NCBI GenBank assembly: GCA_023101725.1
Contig: JALJCO010012606.1
Coordinates: forward strand, 434,001-498,000
Source: Atherinomorus stipes
Taxonomy: Eukaryota > Chordata > Actinopteri > Atheriniformes > Atherinidae
DNA: 64,000 bases
Direction: 5' to 3'
Positions 46,252 to 59,000 of this stretch are shown piece after piece. The notes under the pieces were generated by a model. It saw only the letters and a list, made by a program, of their open reading frames with translations. It was not told where the DNA came from and ran no database searches. A program made the translations under genes and the position numbers. How positions within the stretch are numbered: position 1 is the first letter of the stretch; each line of letters starts with the position of its first letter.

Positions 46252-47654
46252 TAGAGATGCACCGATCCTGGTTTTTTTTTTAGTCAATCTGATATACCTG
46301 GGCTGGGTGTATTGGTCGATACCAGATACTTCCATTAGAGATGCGGGCATGAAAAAGTTCCGCCTTTTTCTGCCAGAAGTGGTGCAGTCATAATGCACTA
46401 TGACTGCACCAATCACTGCACCATCACTGGCTGAACGATTTGTCCCGCGAATACGTCATCACGCACGGTTTCCAAACTTGGCGTGTGGAAACGTCCCTGT
46501 TCCGGGCATTCATTTATGCTCTGAAATCATTTCCCCTGGGCACACAGGTGTGTCTCTGTGGGATTGAATTAGCAGACACGTCGCTGATAAGTGGCTGGCA
46601 GTCGGCAGAAAGGGGAACTTTTTCATGCCCACATCTGTATATGAATGAACTGTACATCTTTTCATCTGAGTGAAGGCATCAGACTCAGTAACCTGATTTA
46701 CATCATCTGGGTGCGTTCAACAAGTACACGCGGGGCGTTCCCTTTCCTCCGCCTCCATCTGAGTAAGGCGACAGTTATAGGTGATTTCGTTGGTTAGAGA
46801 ATAATAGGAGCCAATCACTAATCGCGGGTGGGACTTTTGAAGGATGGGCGGCGTTTTGGCCGGATGTGATGTAGAAGCACAGGCGACAGCAGTGTAGTCA
46901 GTCAGTTATTTCAGACAACAACAATCATGGCGGCTTGCCGTAGGAATCAGAGCGACGAAATTGATTTGGCTATTTCCACTGTTGCATATGTTGCCTTTTA
47001 TCCGGAGGTTTTCTTTGCACATTCGACAAAAGTCGTTCACAGACTGTACACCGCTCGTACTAGCTGTCGCCGCCGCCGCCATGTTGTTTGACTGAAGCTT
47101 TTTGAGCTTGATAACATGTTTTGATAACTCGATCCTCTATGCGTGGTGGCTCTGGTGTCGCTCTGAGTTGCGTCACGGGTTGCGTCATTCGGTTCAACGT
47201 GAGTGGCTGAAGTAGCGTGTCAGTCAAGATGACGGACAGATCTTCTATCCAATCACATGCAAGAGTTTTAGAAAAAAAGACTAATTTGAAATGACATCGG
47301 GTTAACTCCCTCCCCAGATGGTATTGCAAATACCAGGTGGCGGGAGTCAGGTTACAGACTCAGACCCAGATACAAATGTACCTAATATTATTAACAAAGT
47401 GTACATTTACAATAATGAAAATTTTATACTTTATTGATACCATTTGGGGAATTTGATCTCTGCCTCTAACCCATCTCAAGTTTGACCTGAAAGCAGAAGG
47501 CTGCCAATTACAGCGTCCAGGTAGCATTTATTGGGGGTTAAGGACTTGCTCAAGGGCCCATAGAGGTTCACCTGATTGGCCTCATCTGATATTTGATCCA
47601 GCTAATTGATCAATATTGAACATTCGATCCGGGTATCAGATTGATGCATCTTTA
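46252..47654. mobile_element. hAT-like element with further insertions
   Basis: The TIRs are TAGAGATGCACCGATC and GATTGATGCATCTTTA. The 8-bp duplication is TCAATAAG at 46244-46251 and TCTATAAG at 47655-47662, one mismatch. It is 1403 bp long. A TIR element lies at 46339-46636. A CpG-rich block at about 46700-47330, containing GGGTGCGTTCAACAAG and ATGGCGGCTTGCCG, may be another insertion, but I could not fix its ends. Confidence 0.85.
46339..46636. mobile_element. TIR MITE nested in the hAT element
   Basis: The left end AGATGCGGGCATGAAAAAGT is matched by the inverse ACTTTTTCATGCCCACATCT. The pairing continues inwards with TTTTTCTGCC and GGCAGAAAG. It is about 298 bp long. A clear target duplication could not be read. 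Confidence 0.75.
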
Positions 47655-47662
47655 TCTATAAG

Positions 47663-48168
47663 GCTATAAGTAAGAGGTTGTGGAGGAAACCTGATGTGAT
47701 AAATTCCTTGATAGTGAGAAGAAATACTTAATAAAGTCTTGGTTTGTTTTGTTTTTTTCATTACACATGATGAATCAAGTGGGTCTCAATGGGATTACCT
47801 GTATAAAATAAAGGTTGTAATGAATGAATTATTATTATTTTTTCAAAGTTCACCAAACTTAAATAAATTAACTCAAACTAAACTTGTTCATGCCTCACAG
47901 CCAGACCTTGGTGTGTGTTTTTTTTTTTTTGTTTTTTTTTTTTTTTCTAATGTAAAGTCCCACCACCAGCTGCCTGTAGAATTTTTTTTTTTACCGCTTA
48001 CTGAAATGTATAAAAAAAATCTCATTGTGCTGTGTTGGTTACTGCTCATTTAAATTAATAGAATTTTAAAAACTACTTTGAATAAGTAAATAAGTACAAG
48101 GTAGTTTCAGCTGGTACTATGCTCCAAAATAGGCAGGATTGCCCCCCCCCCCCCCGGGGGGCACCACA

Positions 48169-48230
<62 letters not shown>

Positions 48231-50091
48231 AAAATATCTTCTATTAAAGATAATGTTACATTTTACATTGTTGGCTTTCTATGATTCACTTGCTGATTAA
48301 GCTTTTCTTATTGTTTCCCAATCAGTTAAAAGTACTTAAGTATCATTTTCAATAAAGAAACCACTTCAGTTAATTAAACAGGAGTCGTGGTCTGAACACA
48401 ACAATATAACAGTGTGTAATTAGTCCAATCATGTGCATTGTTGCTAGGGTGCCAGAGAAACCTGCATGTTGTGTGTATTTGCTGTGTGTTTGTACAGTTG
48501 TCAATGAATTTAGCTGCTCTCGTCCCCCAGCTATTGCTAAAGTGCAAATCAGTTGCTTTGAGTCACAGCTCTGCTCAAAGTAAATAGAGTGTATTCAGGG
48601 ACAGGTTGTTGCTGTTTGCACTCGGTCCCCTCGCTGTTATTGACATGAAAATTAGCAGGCAGACGATGACACTTTGGGTGCTGCGCCGAACACAAGAAGC
48701 AAGCCGCATTTCAGTTAAAGACGAAACCTTTGCACATCTCCCCAAACAAGTTTCTAAATAGATAAACTTGTTTTTTTCAAATGCTAAAATCCAGCTTTGT
48801 AACCAAACAGGACTATTTTTGGAGGCAGTTTCTTTTCCCCATTCGGTAGAAGCTAAAATCTTCCTGTTTAGCCAAGCCAGTCTGATCTGATTTTGCTTCT
48901 GACTGTGAAATAAAAGAGCGATGTTGCCACTTTAACATCATCCACATGCCGGTTTCTCCCATTCTAATTGAAACACTAACACTTTGAATTCATTGTGTCA
49001 TACAGTATGATAAAATGCCATACAGTAGATCTCAAGGAACAAAGTGCACTCATTTAGAAGCAAGAAAAATGAACTTGAAGAAAAAGGGTGATTATCAGAT
49101 TTATTTGAAGAGTTGTTGGTTTAATTATTTCAAGAAAATATCTGCTACAGTTACAAATAAATAAATTATTAGAAACGTAAATCCTGTCTGGAAAAATGAC
49201 ACTATTATAAGGACAAAAATCAGTGAGAGACACCCTGACTAGTAGACAGTATAGTGCCAAGTGGGTATACATTGCACTTAAAAGCATCTCTGCATTGGCT
49301 TAGAGTGATGACTGATGAGTCCATGGTGCTAATGCAAGCAAAGACTCTTCATCTGAAACTGATTCCCATGTCAAACACATGCAAGTCTGTGGCCAAAGAA
49401 GCAAGTCAAATTTGGACGTCATACATGGACCAAAGCTGGCTCACTTCCTCTGGTATGGAGTAAAACATGCCAGGCTTCACCAATATCCCGAACACCCGGA
49501 TTATTTTCACGCCTGTTTTATTTTTGCTCTTTTTTTTTTTTCTTTTTAATTTTGTGACTGATACTTTATTACATTTCTGTGACAATATTCTGGTTTTGCT
49601 ATAAAATAAACAAATTTTGGTTAGACCCACAACGTAACTTTTAGCATCGTACCTGTACTGTGATTCACTCCAGCCAGTAAAAGACAGTCTTATCTTGACT
49701 CTTGTTCCGTCCCGTCCTCTCTTTCTTTTCCTCTTTTCCTCCATTAATGTTTCCTTCTGTTTCTTTGCCAAATCTGCCATGATGTGCGTTCAAAACACCC
49801 ACTGTTTTCATATCTGATTCGTATCTGTTTGCCAGCATATGACGAGGTGCATAACCAATAGTCTGCTACAACGTCACGGATGGAAAAGTTGCATAGTTTG
49901 GTTTCTGACCCTCAGGACACCGCTGGGCAGTAATGGCTCAAGAAGTGTGCATAATGAATGTTGGTGTGCCACCAAAACAAGTCAGAAACACATGTTTTTA
50001 AGGTCAAAAACTAGGTCTTTTGAAACAGCTGTTTCTTCCTTTTCTACATTCAGAGAGTAATAAACAGATCAGTATTTTAGTGAACTGGCTA
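47663..50091. other. No gene recognised
   Basis: Unique sequence with long T runs (47919-47946). The portion 48500-48750 is GC-richer and less random. No supported frame; the reverse frame at 49406-49780 is lysine/arginine-rich because of low-complexity sequence. Confidence 0.4.
48142..48228. repeat. C14-G6 run followed by an (AT)n tract
   Basis: Fourteen C are followed directly by six G, then an A run and about 25 AT units. Confidence 0.92.
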
Positions 50092-50093
50092 TA

Positions 50094-50301
50094 TGCACAA
50101 CTCCACTACTTCCTGCTGCTTCTTTTGTTTTATTTGCACACTGTACTTTGAAGCCGGCTCCTTTGTTTCCTGTCTATTATTACTGGAAAAACTGATTAAT
50201 CCAGGTGTGTTTGGCCATTGTCGTTGTGGTTACTGAGGTCAGTGATGAAAGACAGGAAACAAAGGAGCTGCCTTAAGTTCAGAACGTAGTGGAGTTGTGC
50301 A
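50094..50301. mobile_element. TA-flanked palindromic MITE, intact copy
   Basis: The ends are perfect inverses over 16 bp: TGCACAACTCCACTAC and GTAGTGGAGTTGTGCA. TA flanks both sides (50092-50093 and 50302-50303), which fits Tc1/mariner-type mobilisation. Inner repeats also pair: GGCTCCTTTGTTTCCTGTC and GACAGGAAACAAAGGAGC. It is 208 bp long. An older copy lies at 9650-9848. Confidence 0.87.
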
Positions 50302-50303
50302 TA

Positions 50304-52802
50304 CAGCCCATTAATAAGAAGTAAAAAAGAAGTTAAATTATATATCTTTTTTTAAAAAAAGAAAGAAATTCCAATAAAATCCCATTAAATCCAACCATAT
50401 TTAGATTAAATTGTCTATAATCCTAAAATTGACATTATTAGTTTTAAGTATGCAGATATGAAGCTCACAGCAGCACAGCTGACGAGAGTTAAGAAAACTG
50501 TGAATCTGCAGAATTTTAGGTGACTGTGTTACCAAATTTGCAAGAACAGATTTTCTTATTGCATAAATAGAATTAGTCACTGCGGTCATTAGCAGAACAC
50601 TGCTGCATTTTAGCATCTTTGGGCTGGTTTATACAGAGTGTAAATGTTTGGTTTTTTGGAAGATGTAGTCACTTTCTTGAGTTCCATTCTACAATAAAAA
50701 TATGGACATTATTTAACCAACCATCCATGCATTTATTCTCTATTACCAAGTTATTTTGTTCAAAGTCACAAGTGGAGTCATTAAACACTGCACCATAGCA
50801 CAAAAGGCAGAGTATATCAGAGGTCAGGAGGGCATTACAGGGTTAATGCATAGAGACAGACCACACATACTGGCACTCATGTTTAATTTAGAATCACTCT
50901 AGATATTATCACATGACCTGTTGGGGTCATGTCCTGACACTTGAACAGTTTCTCAATGACAGACAAGATCTCCAAGTCAAATTTTGGTCTGGTTTGACCC
51001 ATTGGTATAAATTCTACACCCTGTCTTCTCACCAGAACATTTGTTCGTATATGATTGAACGTGTTAATAACGTTCCTGTAGGACTGGTTTACCATTGTTT
51101 GTGCACGGCTATGGTTATGAAATGTGTATAAATAACAGAAACCTTTTACACTGTGCTGTTTGACATATAGTAACACCGTGCACAGACCTATTTCACATTC
51201 AATGCCTTTGTCTCACCTTCTCCGAGTTCGCAGTGCAGTTACGTCAGTGGTTGAAATGCAGAAAGGTCTGCCCTCTATCATACTCCTCCCACGATATGGC
51301 ACTGACACACGGGAACCCCATACTATCAAAAAAAGGTCCATCTACCGATTTCTATGACAAGGCTAATGTTGGCTAATCAGCAAGGCTAAAAGTTCACCAC
51401 AAACTACGGTTAGGGCCTTGACACCCGGCTGCTGTAATGGCCAATTAGAGCTGACATAGTGTGGAGGAGTCAGACATATGGAGGAGATTAGAGTCACGTC
51501 GTCAGGCGGGTCACCCATCCGCAGGGAGAGGTGGGAGTGGGCGTATCATCAAGCATAGGAAGACAGGCTTTGATCTGTCCAGTGCTTTCACTCAACGCTT
51601 ATTCTTCCAGTCAGAGTGGAGAGACATCTGAACTGAACTTTATGAGATGACGTGTCTGCAGTTTGGAAATGTGTCACGTACAATGAATATTGCTGCTGAG
51701 CCATCTATCTGAAACATGACTCAGTTTGCAAAAGCATAGATATCATGACGTGACATCATCACTGTACTCTCCTGCACTCACTTTGAATTCAGGAAATAAA
51801 GGTGACAATTTCTTGATGGTGTCTGTTTAAATGATGCTGGAGAACTTTTGCTCATTTTCATGCTTTATGTTGTAAACAACACTTTACAGTGATGTTTACA
51901 TGGTGCACATAAACGTTGTTTTTTGTCACTGTTTGATGTATTTTATATTTTATACAATAACAGGGCAAGATGTTGCAGAACAAAGACAAACTGGAAAAAA
52001 GTCATGTATTAGACATAATTTGCACAATTTGCCTGCATCTCACAGAAATAATAATAGTAAATAAACAAAAAAAAAACAAACAACAAAAAAAACAACAGAA
52101 TGCTTACAGTATGTTGAGTAATCAATTATTCATATCTACAGAATGGTGGCAAACAGGAAAAGCAGTTTGCACTTGGTTTCAGCATTTTTAATGACTTGCA
52201 GTTTCATTCATTTTCTGTACTGCTTGACCAATTCGGGGTTGGGGAGACTCACAGTTTGCTTTTGTCTTCATGAATACAAAAGCTTTTGGAACTCTGAAAT
52301 GGAAATAAAAATAGAATTTAGGCTAATGACTTGCAAATCTTATTAACAAACATTAGATTTACAGTCAAACTTTGAAACTTTTTCAAACATTATCGGCACT
52401 ATTCCTGATTTTATTTTAAACTCTCTAAGAAAAATGCTTTTTACATGGTTTATTATAAGAGGTAATTTTATAAAAATAAATTACTCACTGATTGCTCATA
52501 TGCATGAGTTCAGGCCTAGTAAGGCTTTTAACTTTGCCGTAATGTGTTTTTTTTTCTGCCAATGGGATTCATTCTATAGAACTTGTGGTTTCCAGTCAGC
52601 CACTGATATCCATGTAAACCTGTATATCTCATGTAAATCTAATCGCATCATGCTCGATGCGGAGAGCTGCAGGACAACCTTGGACTGAATGTGAACTGGA
52701 AACTGGCGGTAGTCCTCCATCACTTTCTTCTTAGTAACATTTTTATGTCTTTGGCTGCCGGCGCTACCTCTGGTGGTTTAGCTGCGTCCACCTCTGTTTC
52801 CC
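50304..52802. other. No gene recognised
   Basis: Unique AT-rich sequence. A GC-richer part at 51400-51640 could be conserved. A-rich runs occur at 52068-52090. Confidence 0.4.
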
Positions 52803-52827
52803 CATACCATACCATACCATACCATAC
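52803..52827. repeat. (CATAC)n microsatellite
   Basis: Five perfect pentanucleotide units. Confidence 0.92.
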
Positions 52828-55037
52828 ATAATACATAATGATATTTATGATATTTACATCATAACATGACCCAAGTCCATGCTAACATTAGCATTTAGCG
52901 TGCAGTCAAACTTACATCACCTCAGTTTAAATCGCAGTGGGCAGTTACATACTTTATTAGGTTGTCATGTTGCAATGTAGCCTATAACACTGTAACACAT
53001 CATAGTTGTACATCTGTAAGCATAACTGTAGTTACAGTGTGCTAACGGTTTATGAAAGAAATGGCTTGTTATGCTATCACTTGCATTCAGGATTCAAGTG
53101 ACTGAAAGTGTTATTTAAATGATACACAGCCATTTACTGCAACCAAAACAGAAAATTCATTTGACGTTTCACTGGCTTTTCCTCTGGAGATTTTCTTTGT
53201 GCATGAGTGTGATATGTGCGTGTTATTTTTATGAACAACATTGCATTACACTTTCAATTTACAATGAGGTAAGTTTTGCATTAAATGAAGCCAACAGGTG
53301 ACTGAGCTAAAGATTGAGCTGATCTAAAGACACTTTTCCAACATACCTGGATTTAATAAATGACTCGTGACCAGGCCTCTGCAGAGCTGAATGACACGCA
53401 TGAGGGAATTAAGCCATTTGATTCAGGTGTGTTAGAGAAGGAATGACCTAAAAATGGTTGGACGGTTGCTCTTGAGGTCTGGACTTGGTCAGCCCTGCAT
53501 TACACAGTTTAAGTAAAAGACATTTCAACACATCCAATCTGTAATTTGTTCATTAGATCGTCTTCATAATTCAGGCAGATCATATAATTTTATGTCAACT
53601 TGTTTTAGTCTAGAATAGAGGAAGCTTTTAATCCACGTAAGTTTCCTTGGCTTCACATACGAATGTTACAAGTACATGAAGCATACGTATCTATCATGTA
53701 GAGTTTTGGGGAATGATAACAGGTGTCCTTTTTCTTTTTGTTTGTTTTAGCTTAGTTTTTTTTTCTCTTATAAAATGTAAGCAGAGCCCATTTTTTGTCT
53801 GCTGAGGTCAACATACTGAGATGTCAAGATGTCCAAGTTCAATAATAACTCCCCTCGCCTCGCTCACTCTTGTTTTCTCTTTCATTCGCCTCTTCTTATC
53901 TCATCTCTACTCTGGGTTTCCATTTCCCTCTAATTTATCTTTCTCTTTCAGTTTTCCTGCTCTTTGTTGAGTCGGATCTTCTTCTGTTCCTTCTGTTCCT
54001 TCCTTATCCATCCCAGCACCAGTTTTTCTTTTTCCATCTTCCTTTTTTTTCCCTTTTTTTTTCCTCTTTTTTTAGCGTATTCATTTTCATTTATTTTTCA
54101 TTTCTCTGTTTCCTCTTTCTCATTTCACCTTTCCCCCTAGTTTTCTTCTATCCATTTATTTCCAGCTGAAACGTTTCATTTTTAACTTTTCTCATTGTCA
54201 TTTCTCTTTGATTTTAAATTCAACCTGGCTTTCCTTCCTTCCTTATTTGAACTTCTTTGTTTTGTTTTTGCTTAACTTTTGCTTTCTTTTACACCCCTTC
54301 ATCTCTGCAGGTTACCATCAATGCAGGGCGTTTCTGGCCTTTTAATTATAGCATAATTTTCCAAGGCCCTGGTCATGTGTGCCCTTTCTTCTTCCTTTCC
54401 TAACCATCATTTCAGGCCTTGGTGGATGCGTTCATCTCATAGAGCTGTGAAGGCATTTGAAAATCAATGGCTGTGTCCCCACTGAGCTGATCAACTCCCC
54501 TGACTCCTCTTCTTCACATGGTTGTTAGGCTGAACAGGTTGAACAGGAGTTTTATTTATTTTGGCTAGGCCCTCGCAGCCATCCATGCTGCCACTCAGTG
54601 AAAATAGCTGTGAGACTGAACATGCAGGCTGCTGGTTTCCCTGCAGAGACCTCAGAGCTGTCTTCATCCTCCTGTTTGTTGCCAGTGGTGAAGAGGCTTC
54701 TGTCCCATGACTCCCTGTCATTTCCTGTGATGAATATGAGCTGAATCTCATGTTTTAGGGTAATAGAAATTTCTAGGTTTCAAATGTGACTGCCATTTTT
54801 GCACTCCAGTTTCTTTGTCATGCCTATGAAAATATTGGGCTTTCATTATAATGACTACAGCTACATGATGCTTTTCTTTTAAAAATTGAAATTAATTATT
54901 CTGAATCAAGTGATTATATTTCCATGGAAATAGCCACTCTGAAATGAGGCTTATATGGAAAACATGTTTATTTGCTTTCATTTAATTCCGCTTTAGATCT
55001 GGTTGTTGAGAAGAGATCTGATTGGATAGAGTGCTTT
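52828..55037. other. No gene recognised; pyrimidine-rich block at 53850-54320
   Basis: On the plus strand the 53850-54320 stretch is almost all C and T with many TTTC and CCTT units. The frame at 53870-54169 is a hydrophobic artefact of this. The rest is unique sequence without supported genes. Confidence 0.4.
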
Positions 55038-55100
55038 GTATGGATCACCGTGAGCATCCGGGAATTTTCGCCAAATTCTTCACATCCGGTTAGGTAGGGG

Positions 55101-55547
55101 GTGAAAACATCGTTTTGTTGCATAGCGGAGCCATTTTATTACCTGTTTCATTACTTATCAATCTTCATTTATTCTACTTTGCAAATACCGAGAAGTCCCG
55201 CTGTGTATGGCTGCCACAAGCATAAATACGACACAGACAAGAGATGTTTTTCCAGTTCCCAAAACAACAGAAAAAGTCCCAAACGACATGCTAAGTGGCT
55301 AGCGGCTATCAAGCGCATCAATGCTGACAGTTCACACTGGAAACATCTAACAATATGTTCGGATCACTTTGACAGATGACAGAAAACACCATTAAATCAG
55401 TGGATGCACAGAATCACAGCGCCAACCGCTGTTCCCGTCTACTCAGGACAGACTGTTAGAGATCACGTTCATCCAGATTACTGCCATCAATATTCCCACG
55501 TAACAATAAAAGCCATAAAAACTGGCAGAAAAGCATTTACAGCGTTA
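55101..55547 (+). pseudogene. THAP-type zinc-finger fragment
   Basis: Counting codons from 55101, residues 34-91 read AVYGCHKHKYDTDKRCFSSS, then a basic linker with HAKWLAAIKR, and end HLTICSDHF. This fits the C2CH pattern of THAP domains: Cys38, then Cys86-x2-His89 with 47 residues between, and the typical YGC and KW residues. The position of the first zinc-binding Cys is Pro33, so binding would be damaged. A TGA follows at 55377. The same frame then stays open for 56 more codons to a TAA at 55548, as if the TGA were a later mutation. The function would be DNA binding, in a transposase or a protein derived from one. Confidence 0.6.
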
Positions 55548-55674
55548 TAAACACTGCACAAAGTCATCACCAGTAAAATACCGATGAGCTTCTAGTGACC
55601 GGTAATGGCTTGATCGATGAGAATAAACTCCTGAGAAGAACAGCAAAGAAATACCACCTTTTCTTAAAAATCGA

Positions 55675-55690
55675 GGGGGGGGGGGGGGGG
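55675..55690. repeat. G16 homopolymer
   Basis: Sixteen consecutive G inside the putative THAP element. Confidence 0.9.
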
Positions 55691-56082
55691 ATTAATATTC
55701 TATAAAGAATAAATGATTTGAACACAGGGCTGACCTGATGAAACCAAATACATCACAAGATCGGGAAACTGATCATCCGGCTATAATGTCGGTTCGTCTA
55801 ACCAGGCACCAGCGGGCAGACGATGGGCATCACTTTGTCCAACAGACACTAGTTTGCTTTATATCTTCTGCTAGCCTCGGCAGTAAGACTTTCAATATAA
55901 CTGGACGACATTTCTACATTATTTCAAAGACAGATGGGCGGAGAAAAGAAATTTAAAAAACAGTGCAAAAACATTTTTTGAGGCGCACAGTCCATCAGAC
56001 GCCGTTCAAATGCGAGGCATGTTTTCACCCCTACCAGCGGTTGTGACGTAGGCTCATACTATACCGTATGTATGATCCGTAC

Positions 56083-59000
56083 CGGAAGTAAACAAACTCT
56101 GGTTCTTTCTTTTCTTTTCATCTACAGCATGGCAGATCACATAATAAAGACCATTTTTACATCAATTATGTTTATAAATTTGAAGCAACAACTCGCCACT
56201 AACATGCAACTTCACTTTTGTCAGCTGGTTTGAGTCCGCTTACATCGACAGCCATCCCCGCCAGTGCGTAATTGCATCATAGCAACAGGGCATGCACAGA
56301 ACAAGCTGAATTATTTAAAGCAAAACATATAAATGATGGTGAAATTAATCAGTTTGGAATTAAAATGAGAAAAAAACAGCTGCTTACTTCAGAATTAAGT
56401 TTAAGTCATAATTAAATTATTTAAAATTAGGTGTTAACAAGGTCCTTTTAAAGAGGAATGAACTTTTATTCAGAGTTAAAACTCTCATGTAAACATAGCT
56501 GTTAGATTGTGCCATGGAAGTTTGTAAACAACAAGTAAAACTAGCGTTCCCACATATACAGTGGAATAGCTTTTTACTTTGTGTTACAGCTGTTACCACC
56601 ACACAGAGACTTGACCATTTTCTGTTCATTCCTCCAGTTGATTTCAAACAGGTGAAACATCATCCTCAATGTTTTATTTGTGGTATCCCAGCTGGAATAT
56701 CTCTCATGGATGCAACCTGAACACTTTTCACTTTTTGCTGTAATAAAAACAGAGCAGTGCTGCTCTGGTTCACAGCTTACAACATTGTTTAGTCGTTGTG
56801 TTTTCGTTGATCTGTTCCCAGCACATAGACAGCTCCGATTCTTCTGCACTTTGACTTTCTATATCTTCATATGTGCTCCTGAAAGATGACGTTCATTTCC
56901 AGCATGTCGTTAGACATAATCTGCAACACCCATAAAAGGTTACGGCCTTTTGTAAAGGAACAAATCTTGTTTTCCCTTGTGGTACAAAATCACAGAATTA
57001 TTTTACATCAGTCAAACCTTTCTACTTAATTTGAGCTTGATTTGGTTAAAATGTTCAAAAAAGTAAATAGACACAATCAATTGTATGACTATAATGTAAA
57101 ATCGGCAGTATAAAGTTTGATGACGATGTGTCCAGTTTTGACAAAACCACGTTTTTTGTCACTTCCTGAAAAATATGAGTTTTGGACATACAGTAGGTTT
57201 TACACCCGACAGCAGTGAGTTAATCTGGACGTTGTAAGAAAACGATTTGTTCACAGTTTGCACAGTTTTCTATTCATGCCCTACAGAAAGAAACGGCCAG
57301 AACCAAAAGTCTACTTCATGGTTCGTGGCATTGCTTTGTTTCAAACAAAAGGGCTGGTGGCACTGGAGTTTGCAGCCACTAACAGCAAAGAGCTTTTACT
57401 ATAATGTGCTCATTTACAGGGTCAGAGCATGATTTTAGTGCTTTGCAAATGAGGGAAAAAAATAGGGAAATGCACATCTTTCATCCCACACTACCCATTT
57501 ATGCAGCACCTCCTGTCACATCCTGTCTGAAACGTTCTGTTTTAGCTTCTGTCTCCTTAAGGACACCATCCTGCATAACCCAGTCTGCTCCGATTGGTCA
57601 GAGTTTGAGGCAGATACCCATTCTTTTTTTTCCCCCTTTTTTTGGGAGGGTGTGCCAAAAAAGCCACTAGGCAGGCATTATGCAAATATATTTCATAGTC
57701 ATGTCGTCAGGTCCAGGAGGAAAAGCCTGGACTACAAATGAAGCATTTCAGGCAGTTTAGGAGCAGTGTGGGAGAGAAGAACTCCCTTTGGTGTGGAGAT
57801 TGAGCTTTGTAACTCTGCAGACCTTCTACATGCATAGAATATAAGAAAGTGGAGGTGGAGAGTAGAGGGAGAAAACGCAAAATGCATAGTTAGTTGGCAG
57901 GGTGGGCTGTTCTGGGAAATTCAGTGAGCAAAAAAATACAGCATAAACATCTGAGATTCTCCCATATAAGACAGAACAGCCAAGGCAAGATGCTAGGGGC
58001 TGGCGAGTTTGCAGCATGAGCAACAGAGTGAAGAAGGAGACAGTCTGAAAGGTCATATAGCCTGGAAAATGGCAGAATTTTTCAACTATATCAGGGGTTG
58101 TAGAGTCAATGAAGGGACACTTGCAGGAGAAACAACCTCTTCTTTTGTTTTTTTCTGGTATGAGACATGTGTGTTTTGAAATCCATGCTTAAGTGCCCAT
58201 GCCCGTTGTATTGGGGTGGATGGCTCCTTTAAGTTACTGATAGGCACAAACTATATATTTGTTTTTACTTGAAAAAAATATTTTGTATTTTTCTTTATTT
58301 TAGACTCGGGAATTGTTTTGTTTTGTTTCTTGACATATCAGTAAAGAACCTTGCTTTTGACTGTCACTTTTCTGAGATTCGGACTCAAATTTGCTGTATT
58401 ATCAAAATTATCTTCATGAAAAAAAATGTGAAGTTTCAATCATGAAATGAAAACAGATTAAATAGGGGGAAAAAAATCTGACAAATAGTTGTTGATTGTC
58501 TGCATTTTGATACAAAACAGGCAATTTATGTTTACCCAAGAAAAATGTGGCGCTTACAGCACTGGTTGTCAGTAACATCAAACATCATTCCTAACCGACC
58601 TGTAAATTACAACTGAATCAGTCAGTTTCATGTGAAGTTAATTTATCATATGTGGTCTATTGTCATGATTCTTCAATTTGGAGGCAAGTTGGTTTAAAGG
58701 TTTAATATTTGTCATTTGTTTCATTGTTTTATTGAAAGTTCATTGCCTTCAATGTACTGTAAAACTGCGCATTTAATATTCTGTCTCAGATCGGACACAA
58801 AATGTCTATCATTCATAAAGCCATGGTAATGATAAATTGTAAATGTAAAAATGGTTCTTGGTCATCCTGTCTACAACTTTGAGACATTGTGAATCAGACC
58901 ACGGAGCAATGTTTGCGCAAAGCCTTGCTGCAAATTAAATTGGGTGTTCCCCTCAAGGAGCTAGTTTGAATATTTGGATGCCTTTTCAAGTGCAAATGTA

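Larger units (their letters stand above)
55038..56082 (+). mobile_element. Putative TIR element containing a THAP-domain relic
   Basis: GTATGGATCA at 55038 is mirrored by TGATCCGTAC at 56073-56082. Further in, GGTAGGGGGTGAAAACAT (55093) is mirrored by ATGTTTTCACCCCTACC near 56020-56036. The spacing of the two pairs from their ends is similar, so these look like terminal and subterminal inverted repeats of one roughly 1-kb element. No clear target duplication was found. THAP domains are known in transposases of the P and Kolobok superfamilies; which one applies here is open. Confidence 0.5.
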
